DNA from: Nocardia mangyaensis
Lineage (GTDB): Bacteria; Actinomycetota; Actinomycetes; Mycobacteriales; Mycobacteriaceae
DNA length: 64,000 nucleotides
Direction: 5' to 3'
Assembly (NCBI RefSeq): GCF_001886715.1
Contig: NZ_CP018082.1
Coordinates: 682,001-746,000, forward strand
This document shows positions 17,780 to 24,942 of this stretch, piece by piece. The translations under genes and the position numbers were made by a program. The notes under the pieces were generated by a model. The model did not search any database. It was not told the origin of the DNA and saw only the letters and a list, made by a program, of their open reading frames with translations. How positions within the stretch are numbered: the first letter of the stretch is position 1; every line of letters begins with the position of its first letter.

Positions 17780-18886
17780 ATGGGCTCTGTGTCAGAGCTT
17801 TCAGGTCGGCCGCGCTCGTTCACCCGACGCACCCTTCTCGGCGGCGCGATCGGCGTCGGCCTCGTCGCCACCGCGGGCCCGTCCCTCGCTGATCCGGGCG
17901 CGGACGTGGTCGCCGCGCGGACCCGCTTCTTCGGCGCCGCCAATGTCGACCCCGTGACCGGCGCGGTGCGCAGGGATCGGGTGATCCTGTCCTGGTTCGG
18001 CTGCACGAGTTTCGCCGCGGCGCTCGGCGGCACCGTGGTTCTGCTCGACGCGTGGGTTCCCCGGGGCATCCACAGCGGATACGTTCCGACCACGGTGGCG
18101 CAGGTGGGCGAGCTGCGCCCGGACGCGATCTTCATCGGGCACGGCCACTTCGACCACGCCGGTGACGCGGGCGCCTTGGCGCAGGTCTCGGGCGCGGTGG
18201 TCTTCGGCACGGCCGAGCACTGCGACCAGATCCAACGCCAGGTCGACGCGCCGACGTTCCACACCGTGGCGCTCGGTGACGCGCGCTCGACGCCCGGCGA
18301 GACCTATCACCACTCGCTCGGCGCGATCGAGGTGACGGCAGTCCGGCATGTGCACTCGGGGCCGAAGCCACCGGACCACAGCGACGCCGGCTCGGCCCCC
18401 TTCTTCCCGGTGCCCGACCTGCGCGACGCGATCGCGAACCCACCGGAGCTGTGTGATCTCGTCGCACTCGGGTCGAGCCTGTCCGCCGAGGAAGGCGGCA
18501 GCCTGCTCTACCAGTTCCGGATCGGCGGATTCATCCTCACCTGGAACGATTCCGCCGGACCACTGGCCGAGGCCGGGCCCCAGGTGTACGACGTTCTTCG
18601 CGGCCTGCCCGCCAGCGATGTGCACCTTGGCGCCATCCAGGGCTTCAATCAGCCGTTCAACGGGCTACGCGATGTCCGCCAGTACATCGAGGCGATCCGG
18701 CCCGGGGTGTTCGTACCGAGCCACCACGACAACTGGCTGCCCGGCCTCACCGCCCGCGGTGACACCTATCAGGCCACGTTGCAGGGCGAATTGGACCGGA
18801 TTCCGGCCGACCGGCGTCCGGCATTGCGCTTCCTCTCCGATCCGGGTGACTACCTGCGACCCGATGTCCTCACGTTCCCTCTCTGA
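17780..18886 (+). CDS. exported MBL-fold metallohydrolase with Tat-like signal
   Basis: The 368-residue product begins with a twin-arginine-type signal: SFTRRTLLGGAIGVGLVATA, cut near SLADP. Its core has the metallo-beta-lactamase metal motif FIGHGHFDHAGD (HxHxDH) and later His residues (RHVHSG, VPSHHDNW). Tat export would fit folding with metal in the cytoplasm before secretion. The substrate is unknown. The ATG at 17780 and a GTG three codons on are both possible starts. It is divergent from the frameshifted membrane gene and 34 bp upstream of accD3. Confidence 0.85.
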   Translation: MGSVSELSGRPRSFTRRTLLGGAIGVGLVATAGPSLADPGADVVAARTRFFGAANVDPVTGAVRRDRVILSWFGCTSFAAALGGTVVLLDAWVPRGIHSGYVPTTVAQVGELRPDAIFIGHGHFDHAGDAGALAQVSGAVVFGTAEHCDQIQRQVDAPTFHTVALGDARSTPGETYHHSLGAIEVTAVRHVHSGPKPPDHSDAGSAPFFPVPDLRDAIANPPELCDLVALGSSLSAEEGGSLLYQFRIGGFILTWNDSAGPLAEAGPQVYDVLRGLPASDVHLGAIQGFNQPFNGLRDVRQYIEAIRPGVFVPSHHDNWLPGLTARGDTYQATLQGELDRIPADRRPALRFLSDPGDYLRPDVLTFPL

Positions 18887-18920
18887 GCCACAACCGCGGT
18901 GCGCGAGCTAGGCTCACCGC

Positions 18921-20543
18921 GTGCGCATGTCGGCGGATGAGCTGCTCGGACAACTACTCGATCCCGGTTCGTTCGTGAGCTGGGATCGGCCACCGGGAGG
19001 GCCCGCCGTCTCGCCGCGCTACCGTCAGGAACTGATCGCCGCGGCGCGACGATCAGGCTCCGACGAGGCGGTACTGACGGGCGAGGGGCTGTTGCGTGGG
19101 CGCCCCGTCGCTGTGCTCGCTTGCGAATTCGCCTTTCTCGCAGGATCGATCGGTGTCGCCGCGGCCGAACGGATCGTCACCGCGGTGGAGCGAGCCACCG
19201 AACGCGGTCTGCCGCTGATCGCCTCACCGACCTCCGGAGGCACCCGAATGCAAGAGGGCACAGTCGCTTTCGTGCAAATGGTGAAGATCGCCGGCGCGGT
19301 CGCGGTGCACAAGGCGGCCGGTCATCCGTACCTGGTGTATTTGCGCGATCCCACCATGGGCGGAGTGTTCGCCTCCTGGGGTTCGCTGGGTCACATCACC
19401 TTCGCCGCCCCCGGCGCGCTCATCGGCTTCCTCGGCCCGCGCGTGTACGAAGCGCTGTACGGCAAGCCCTTTCCGCCCGGCGTACAGACCGCCGAGAACC
19501 TCTACCGCAACGGCGTGATCGACGGGGTGGTCCCCGTCGAGGTGTTCCGCCGGATCGCGCACCGAGCGCTGAGTGTGGCCAGCGGCTCGGTCGATCCTCG
19601 CCAGGTGGAGCCGGGATGGGCTGCGCCTGTGCGCAACCCCGCCGGGGCGACGCGAACAGCGGCCGCGATCAGGGGTTCGGCAGCGAATACCGAACCGGCA
19701 GAGACGGGCTCGATTGCTGATGTCGGCTCGGTGACGAATACTGCCGCGCCAACGGCAGACTCGATGTCGACCGCCTGGGATTCGGTGCTCAGCACCCGCC
19801 GTCCCGGCCGTCCCGGCATCCGCGATCTGCTTCGCCATGCCACCCAACGGGTGCCACTCAGTGGCACCGGCCAGGGCGAGTCCGATCGCACCGCACTGCT
19901 CGCCTTCGCGCGATTCGCCGGCCAGCCCTGTGTCGTCTTCGGACACGACCGCTCGGGCAAGGCGGCGGAGCAGACGATGGGACCGGCCGCTTTGCGGGAG
20001 GCGCGGCGGGCGATGGCGCTGGCCCAGGAGCTGCGCCTGCCGTTGGTGCTGGTGATCGACACCGTCGGTGCCGCGTTGTCCAAGGAGGCCGAGGAACGCG
20101 GGCTCGCCCCCGAAATAGCGCGCTGCCTGGCCGATCTGGTCACCCTCGACACCCCCACCGTCTCGGTTCTGCTCGGCCAGGGCACCGGCGGCGGCGCCCT
20201 CGCGCTCCTGCCCGCCGACCGGGTGCTGGCGGCGAGGCATGGCTGGCTCGCCCCGCTGCCGCCGGAGGGCGCGAGCGCCATCGTCTTCCGCGACACCGAT
20301 CACGCACCGGAACTGGCAGCGGCACAGGGGATTCGATCGGCGGACCTGCTGATCGACGGTGTGGTCGACCGGATCGTCGAGGAGCACCCCGACGCCGCCG
20401 ACGAGCCGGTCGCCTTCGCGCGACGGATGGTGCTCGCGATCGCCGAGGAACTGGCGGGGTTGCGGACCCGCCCCGTCGCGGAACTGCGGGACCTGCGGCA
20501 CGCGCGCTACCGGCGGATCGGACTCGCCGGGGTCGTTCACTGA
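18921..20543 (+). CDS. accD3: acyl-CoA carboxylase carboxyltransferase AccD3
   Basis: This 540-residue carboxyltransferase carries both crotonase-like halves in one chain. The beta-type half (about 10-230) contains SPTSGGTRMQEGTVAFVQM and MGGVFASWGSLGHI. The alpha-type half (about 290-535) contains LVLVIDTVGAALSKEAEERG and LLGQGTGGGALALLPADRV. A linker of roughly 55 residues rich in Ala, Thr and Ser joins them. There is no zinc finger, unlike E. coli AccD. It would transfer carboxyl from carboxybiotin to an acyl-CoA, but the biotin-carrying alpha subunit is not in the window. It matches M. tuberculosis Rv0904c, also next to prrA and echA6. Start GTG 18921, or ATG 18927. Confidence 0.9.
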   Translation: MRMSADELLGQLLDPGSFVSWDRPPGGPAVSPRYRQELIAAARRSGSDEAVLTGEGLLRGRPVAVLACEFAFLAGSIGVAAAERIVTAVERATERGLPLIASPTSGGTRMQEGTVAFVQMVKIAGAVAVHKAAGHPYLVYLRDPTMGGVFASWGSLGHITFAAPGALIGFLGPRVYEALYGKPFPPGVQTAENLYRNGVIDGVVPVEVFRRIAHRALSVASGSVDPRQVEPGWAAPVRNPAGATRTAAAIRGSAANTEPAETGSIADVGSVTNTAAPTADSMSTAWDSVLSTRRPGRPGIRDLLRHATQRVPLSGTGQGESDRTALLAFARFAGQPCVVFGHDRSGKAAEQTMGPAALREARRAMALAQELRLPLVLVIDTVGAALSKEAEERGLAPEIARCLADLVTLDTPTVSVLLGQGTGGGALALLPADRVLAARHGWLAPLPPEGASAIVFRDTDHAPELAAAQGIRSADLLIDGVVDRIVEEHPDAADEPVAFARRMVLAIAEELAGLRTRPVAELRDLRHARYRRIGLAGVVH

Positions 20544-20600
20544 CCAGCGCCCCGTTTCCTACCCACTCGGCGACTCGGGGAAACACGCGAGGTCGCGTCG

Positions 20601-20629
20601 TTGACGCTTCGCCCAAGCACTTCTACGGT
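20601..20629 (+). promoter_or_regulatory. SigA-type promoter for the aldo/keto reductase gene
   Basis: TTGACG (20601-20606), a 17-bp spacer and TACGGT (20624-20629) match housekeeping -35/-10 elements well. The predicted start of transcription, 7-8 bases later, falls on the GTG at 20637. That points to a leaderless mRNA and argues against the upstream in-frame TTG at 20601 as start codon. Confidence 0.6.
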
Positions 20630-20636
20630 CGGAAGG

Positions 20637-21491
20637 GTGACCTTCCGTAGCGCCAGCAGCCCCGTTCCCACCATCGTGCTCAACGACGGGAACGTGATCC
20701 CGCAGCTCGGCTACGGCGTGTTCCAAGTGCCGGAGGACGAGGTCACCGGAGTGGTCGCCGAGGCCTTGCGGGTCGGCTACCGCAGTATCGACACGGCCGC
20801 GGTCTACGGCAACGAGGAAGGCGTAGGCCGCGCCATCCGCGCGTCGGGGGTTCCCCGCGACGAGATCTACGTGACCACCAAACTATGGAACGCCGACCAG
20901 GGCTACGACAGCACGCTGCGTGCCTTCGACGCCAGCATGCAGCGCCTCGGCCTGGACTATCTGGATCTGTACCTGATCCACTGGCCGGTGCCCTCGGCGG
21001 GCCGCTACGTCGACACCTTCCGCGCGTTCCAGGCGCTCAAGGCGCAGGGCCGGATCGGCTCGATCGGCGTCTCCAACTTCCGCGTCATCGACCTGGAGAC
21101 CCTGATCGCCGACGCGGGTGAGGTTCCCGCGGTGAATCAGATCGAACTGCACCCCACCCTGGCCCAGCGTGACCTACGCCAATACCACGCCAATCACGCC
21201 ATCGCCACCGAGGCGTGGAGCCCGCTCGGCCAGGGCACGCTGCTGGACAACCCCACCATCGTCACCGTCGCCAAGGAACTGGACCGCACGCCCGCGCAGG
21301 TGATCATCCGGTGGCATCTGCAGCTGGGCAACATCGTCATTCCCAAGTCGGTCACACCCTCGCGCATCGCCGAGAACTTCGACGTGTTCACCTTCGAGCT
21401 CGACGCGCAGGCGATGGAGGCGATCAACCGCCTCGACAAGGGCAGCCGGGTCGGTCCCGACCCGGCCACCTTCAGCGCCGGTCTCGACTGA
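20637..21491 (+). CDS. aldo/keto reductase
   Basis: This 284-residue NADPH-dependent aldo/keto reductase of the AKR5 type (2,5-diketo-gluconate reductase-like) reduces aldehydes or ketones. The catalytic tetrad is visible: Asp and Tyr in RSIDTAAVYGNE, Lys in VTTKLWN and His in YLIHWPVP. NADPH-binding residues lie in VIPKSVTPSRIAENF. The GTG at 20637 is chosen because a good promoter places the transcript start there. Its end overlaps by 20 bp the end of the convergent flavoprotein gene. Confidence 0.92.
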   Translation: MTFRSASSPVPTIVLNDGNVIPQLGYGVFQVPEDEVTGVVAEALRVGYRSIDTAAVYGNEEGVGRAIRASGVPRDEIYVTTKLWNADQGYDSTLRAFDASMQRLGLDYLDLYLIHWPVPSAGRYVDTFRAFQALKAQGRIGSIGVSNFRVIDLETLIADAGEVPAVNQIELHPTLAQRDLRQYHANHAIATEAWSPLGQGTLLDNPTIVTVAKELDRTPAQVIIRWHLQLGNIVIPKSVTPSRIAENFDVFTFELDAQAMEAINRLDKGSRVGPDPATFSAGLD

Positions 21492-22590
21492 TCCCCAGAT
21501 GGCCGGTCAGTTCGGCGGCCGCCGCCCGGCCCGCCCGATTGGCGCCGATCGTGCTGGCCGAGGGACCGTAGCCGATCAGATGGATGCGCGGATCGACGGC
21601 AACCTGCGTCGCCAGTCGCCCGGTCATCGTGATGCCGCCGCCGGGCCCGCGCAGGCGCAACGGTGCCAGATGGTCCAGTGAGCTGCGGAAACCGGTGGCC
21701 CAGAGGATCACGTCGGCGGGCTGGAAGGTGCCGTCCGCCCAGCGCACGCCGTCGCGCTCGATGCGTTCGAACATGGGCTGTCGGCGCAGCACGCCCCGGT
21801 CGCGGGCCGCGCGCAGGCGCTCGTCGAGCGGCAGACCGGTCACCGAGACGACCGAACCCGGTGGCAATCCGCGCCGCACCCGGTCCTCGACCATGGCGAC
21901 CGCGGCGCGCCCGTCCTCCGGGGCGAAGGGCTCGGTACGGAACACCGGCTCGGATCTGGTGACCCATGTGGTCGACGTCACCCGGGAGATCTCGTCGAGC
22001 AATTGCACCGCCGAGATGCCCCCGCCCACCACGACCACGTGCTCGCCGGCGAACTCCTCGGCTGTGCGGTAGTCGCGGGTGTGCAGCTGGCGGCCGGTGA
22101 AGGTGTCCGCGCCGGGATAGCGCGGGACGAACGGGCGCTCCCAGGTGCCGGTGCCGTTGATCAGCCCCCGCGTGCGCAGGGTGCCCGCGCCCTCGGTCTC
22201 CACGTGCAGCACCTCGCCCCGCCCCGCGCAGCTCTGGCCGTCGGCGGTCCGATCGCACACCACACGCACCGAAATCTGTCGCTGAACCCGCAGGTCGAAG
22301 CGCTTTTCGTAGAGCTCGTAGTAGTGCGGCACCGCCGTGGCGGCGGGGGCGGTTTCCGAGCCGGGCGCCAGCGTCTCGGCGAACGACATCCCCGGCAGAT
22401 CGTGCACCCGGTTCACCGTGGTCAGCGTCAGCGAGGGCCAGCGGAACTGCCAGGCGCCGCCGGGTCCCGGCGCGTGGTCGACGATGCGGAAATCGCGCTC
22501 GGGCACCAACCCGAGCCTGCGCAGGTGATATCCGGCCGAGAGCCCGGCCTGGCCCGCGCCGATCACCACGATGTCGAAGTCGCTCGCCAC
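21472..22590 (-). CDS. FAD-dependent NAD(P)H oxidoreductase / monooxygenase-like
   Basis: The 372-residue flavoprotein starts at GTG 22590 (VASDFDIVVIG). Rossmann motifs are VIGAGQAGLSAGYHL for FAD near the N-terminus and VVVGGGISAVQLLDE for NAD(P)H in the middle. The ATGFR element (LWATGFRSS) and the AWQFRWPSLTL and HDLPG blocks are typical of CzcO/flavin-monooxygenase-like proteins. The substrate cannot be told. It is divergent from echA6, so the 91-bp gap must hold both promoters. Confidence 0.85.
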   Translation of the reverse strand: MASDFDIVVIGAGQAGLSAGYHLRRLGLVPERDFRIVDHAPGPGGAWQFRWPSLTLTTVNRVHDLPGMSFAETLAPGSETAPAATAVPHYYELYEKRFDLRVQRQISVRVVCDRTADGQSCAGRGEVLHVETEGAGTLRTRGLINGTGTWERPFVPRYPGADTFTGRQLHTRDYRTAEEFAGEHVVVVGGGISAVQLLDEISRVTSTTWVTRSEPVFRTEPFAPEDGRAAVAMVEDRVRRGLPPGSVVSVTGLPLDERLRAARDRGVLRRQPMFERIERDGVRWADGTFQPADVILWATGFRSSLDHLAPLRLRGPGGGITMTGRLATQVAVDPRIHLIGYGPSASTIGANRAGRAAAAELTGHLGISRDRR

Positions 22591-22681
22591 AGCCGCCGAT
22601 GCTATCGCCTTACCGGGCGTCGACGGCTGGCTGTGGCAGAGTGAAGACATCCACGTTATCCGGTACTTCTGGGGAGGATGC

Positions 22682-23410
22682 ATGCTCGGCGTGACCCGCG
22701 ACGGTGACGTGATCACCATCGAATTGCAGCGCGAGGAACGGCGCAACGCGCTCAACGCTGATCTGGTCGACCAGTTGCGCGCCGCCGTGCTCGAGGCGGT
22801 GAACCAGGGCGCGCGCGCCATCGTGCTCACCGGGCGCGGCCCGATCTTCAGTGCGGGCGCCGACCTGTCCGGTGTGTACTCCGAGGATTTCCTCACCGGT
22901 CTGCTCGACATGCTGCACACCATCGAATCCGTTCCGGTGCCGGTGATCTCGGCGATCAACGGCGGTGCCCTCGGCGCGGGCGTGCAGTTGGCGCTTGCCT
23001 CGGATCTGCGGGTGATCGAACCCGATGCCTACATCGCGGTCCCCGCCGCCAAGCTGGGCATCTCGGTTGATCGCTGGACGGTGCGGCGGCTGGTCTCGCT
23101 GATCGGTGGCGGCCCGGCGCGCACCATCCTGCTCGGCGCCGAATCGGTCTCGGCCGCCGATGCCCATGCCTACGGCTTCGCCAACAAGCTCGGCACCCTC
23201 GCCGATGCCAAGGACTGGGCCAAGTCGATCGCCGCGCTGGCGCCGCTGTCGCTGCAGGCGATGAAGCTGGTGCTCAACGACGACGGCACGCGCGATCCGG
23301 CCAGCGTCCAGCAGCGGGCCGCGCTGGAAGCGGCCTGGACCAGTGAGGACGCCCAAGAGGGTAGGAAAGCGCGGCAGGAGAAGCGCCCGGCGAAATTCCT
23401 CGGCCGGTGA
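22682..23410 (+). CDS. echA6: enoyl-CoA hydratase-like protein EchA6
   Basis: This 242-residue crotonase-fold protein starts at the ATG at 22682, with GGGGAGGA as Shine-Dalgarno. CoA/oxyanion elements are visible (FSAGADLSG, NGGALGAGVQLALASDLRV). Where active hydratases have Pro-Glu in the PExxLG motif this protein has PAAKLG (about residue 122), so the first catalytic Glu is Ala. M. tuberculosis EchA6 (Rv0905) also lacks hydratase catalysis and is reported to pass acyl-CoAs to mycolate synthesis; the neighbours accD3 and the MBL gene agree with orthology. It overlaps the next gene by GTGA. Confidence 0.9.
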   Translation: MLGVTRDGDVITIELQREERRNALNADLVDQLRAAVLEAVNQGARAIVLTGRGPIFSAGADLSGVYSEDFLTGLLDMLHTIESVPVPVISAINGGALGAGVQLALASDLRVIEPDAYIAVPAAKLGISVDRWTVRRLVSLIGGGPARTILLGAESVSAADAHAYGFANKLGTLADAKDWAKSIAALAPLSLQAMKLVLNDDGTRDPASVQQRAALEAAWTSEDAQEGRKARQEKRPAKFLGR

Positions 23411-24543
23411 CCCGCCTGACGCGTGTGGCCGGGTCGGTGGCGAGCACCGTGGGTCTGGCCTGGGTCGCCCGGGCGGTCTGGGGCCTGCCGACCGCGCTCG
23501 GCGCCGGACCGTCGGCGATCGAGCCGACCGCGCTGGGTAAGTCGTCCTACCGGGACGGACGCTTCCACAACACCGAGCCGAGCAGCATGCTCGCCGCGGG
23601 CGCGGCGCCCTCGCTGCTGTGGTCGGGACTGACCAAGGGCAGGGTGGGGCGTCCCGCGCGCCCGGTCCCGCTGGTCACTCCCGAACTTCCCGAACAGGCT
23701 GCGCCGTTGGCGGTGACCTGGTACGGGCACGCGAGCGCGCTGATCGAGCTCGACGGTTACCGCGTGCTGGCCGACCCGGTGTGGAGCGAACGGGTCTCCC
23801 CGTCGCCGCTCATCGGCCCGGCCCGGCTGCATCCGGTCCCCGGGGCGCTGGCGGAATTGCCGACCGTCGACGCGGTGATCATCTCCCACGATCACTACGA
23901 CCACCTCGACAAAGCCACCGTCGACGAGCTCGTCCGGGCCCAGCACGCGCCGTTCGTGGTGCCGACGGGCATCGGCGCGCATCTGCGTCAGTGGGGCGTG
24001 CCCGAGAACCGGATCATCGAGCTGGACTGGGGCGGTTCGGTCTCGCTCGGTCACGATCCCGCCGACCGCGGCCTCACCATCACCTGCGCCGAGGCCAGGC
24101 ACTTCTCGGGCCGCGGTCTGGTCCGCAACACCACGCTCTGGGCGTCGTGGGCGCTGGCCGGTCCGACCAAGCGGGTGTACTTCGGCGGCGACACCGGCTA
24201 CACCAAGGCCTTCGCCCAAGCGGGCGCGGTACTCGGACCGTTCGATCTCACGCTGCTGCCGATCGGCGCCTACGACGAGCGCTGGACCGATGTGCACATG
24301 AACCCCGAGGAAGCCGTGCGCGCGCACGCCGACCTGTGCCTGGGCGACCCGGGCTTCGGCCTGCTGGTGCCGATCCACTGGGCGACGTTCAATCTGGCCT
24401 TCCACGAGTGGTCGGAGCCGGTGCGTCGTCTCCTGTCCGCCGCCGCGGACGCGGGGACCGCGACGGTGGTGCCCAAGCCGGGCGAGCGGGTGGTTCCGAA
24501 TGACCTCCCACCACGGGTTTCGTGGTGGGAAGATGTGGAGTGA
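23407..24543 (+). CDS. MBL-fold hydrolase, NAPE-PLD-like (Rv0906 type)
   Basis: The 378-residue product has an N-terminal hydrophobic segment (about 8-30, VASTVGLAWVARAVW) that may anchor or export it. The metallo-beta-lactamase core has the metal motif VIISHDHYDHLDK, a second site in YFGGDTGYTKAF, and LLVPIHWATFNLAFHEW. This is the NAPE-hydrolysing phospholipase-D-like branch, matching M. tuberculosis Rv0906, which also follows echA6. The GTG start lies within the echA6 stop (GTGA), so the two genes are coupled. An envelope lipid substrate is likely but unproven. Confidence 0.88.
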   Translation: MTRLTRVAGSVASTVGLAWVARAVWGLPTALGAGPSAIEPTALGKSSYRDGRFHNTEPSSMLAAGAAPSLLWSGLTKGRVGRPARPVPLVTPELPEQAAPLAVTWYGHASALIELDGYRVLADPVWSERVSPSPLIGPARLHPVPGALAELPTVDAVIISHDHYDHLDKATVDELVRAQHAPFVVPTGIGAHLRQWGVPENRIIELDWGGSVSLGHDPADRGLTITCAEARHFSGRGLVRNTTLWASWALAGPTKRVYFGGDTGYTKAFAQAGAVLGPFDLTLLPIGAYDERWTDVHMNPEEAVRAHADLCLGDPGFGLLVPIHWATFNLAFHEWSEPVRRLLSAAADAGTATVVPKPGERVVPNDLPPRVSWWEDVE

Positions 24544-24603
24544 ACCTTTCGGCTTCGTGCAGCGACGGGCAATCGCGCCAAAATGGGAAAGGAACATCGG
24601 CAG

Positions 24604-24891
24604 ATGAGTTTCGTGGACACCTTGAAGGGCCTGCTCGGCAAAGGCAAGGACACGGTCGAGCAGAACGCGGACAAGATCAACGACGCGGTCGACAAGGCCG
24701 GGTCCTTCATCGATGAGAAGACCGGCGGCAAGTACAGCGACAAGATCGAGAAGGGCAAGGAGGCGGCCAAGAAGGTCGTCCCGCCGCAGCCCGGCACCGA
24801 TCCCGGCCCCGCAGCCGGCGACACCACCCCGAAAGACCCCGGCACCGCTCCCGGCGGTCCCGCACCGACCGATCCGGGACCGAAGGCCTGA
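24604..24891 (+). CDS. Rv0909/MT0933-type small antitoxin-like protein
   Basis: The 95-residue product starts at the ATG at 24604, with AAAGGA upstream. Its first 60 residues are an amphipathic, Lys/Asp-rich helical region (TLKGLLGKGKDTVEQNADKI, VDKAGSFIDEKTGGKYSDKI) of the type called MT0933 antitoxin in mycobacteria. A 35-residue Pro/Gly-rich tail follows. In M. tuberculosis the cognate toxin gene (an SRPBCC protein, Rv0910) is adjacent, but no such gene is here. The toxin-antitoxin role is therefore doubtful in this context. Confidence 0.7.
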   Translation: MSFVDTLKGLLGKGKDTVEQNADKINDAVDKAGSFIDEKTGGKYSDKIEKGKEAAKKVVPPQPGTDPGPAAGDTTPKDPGTAPGGPAPTDPGPKA

Positions 24892-24898
24892 TTCGGTG

Positions 24899-24928
24899 CG
24901 CGGGGACCGAACCTGATCGGTCCCCGCG
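24899..24928 (+). terminator. terminator after the Rv0909-type gene
   Basis: A 12-bp perfect stem (24899-24910 with 24917-24928) with a 6-nt loop starts 8 bp after the stop codon. It separates this gene from ligD. Confidence 0.8.
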
Positions 24929-24942
24929 ACCGAACCGCGTCG

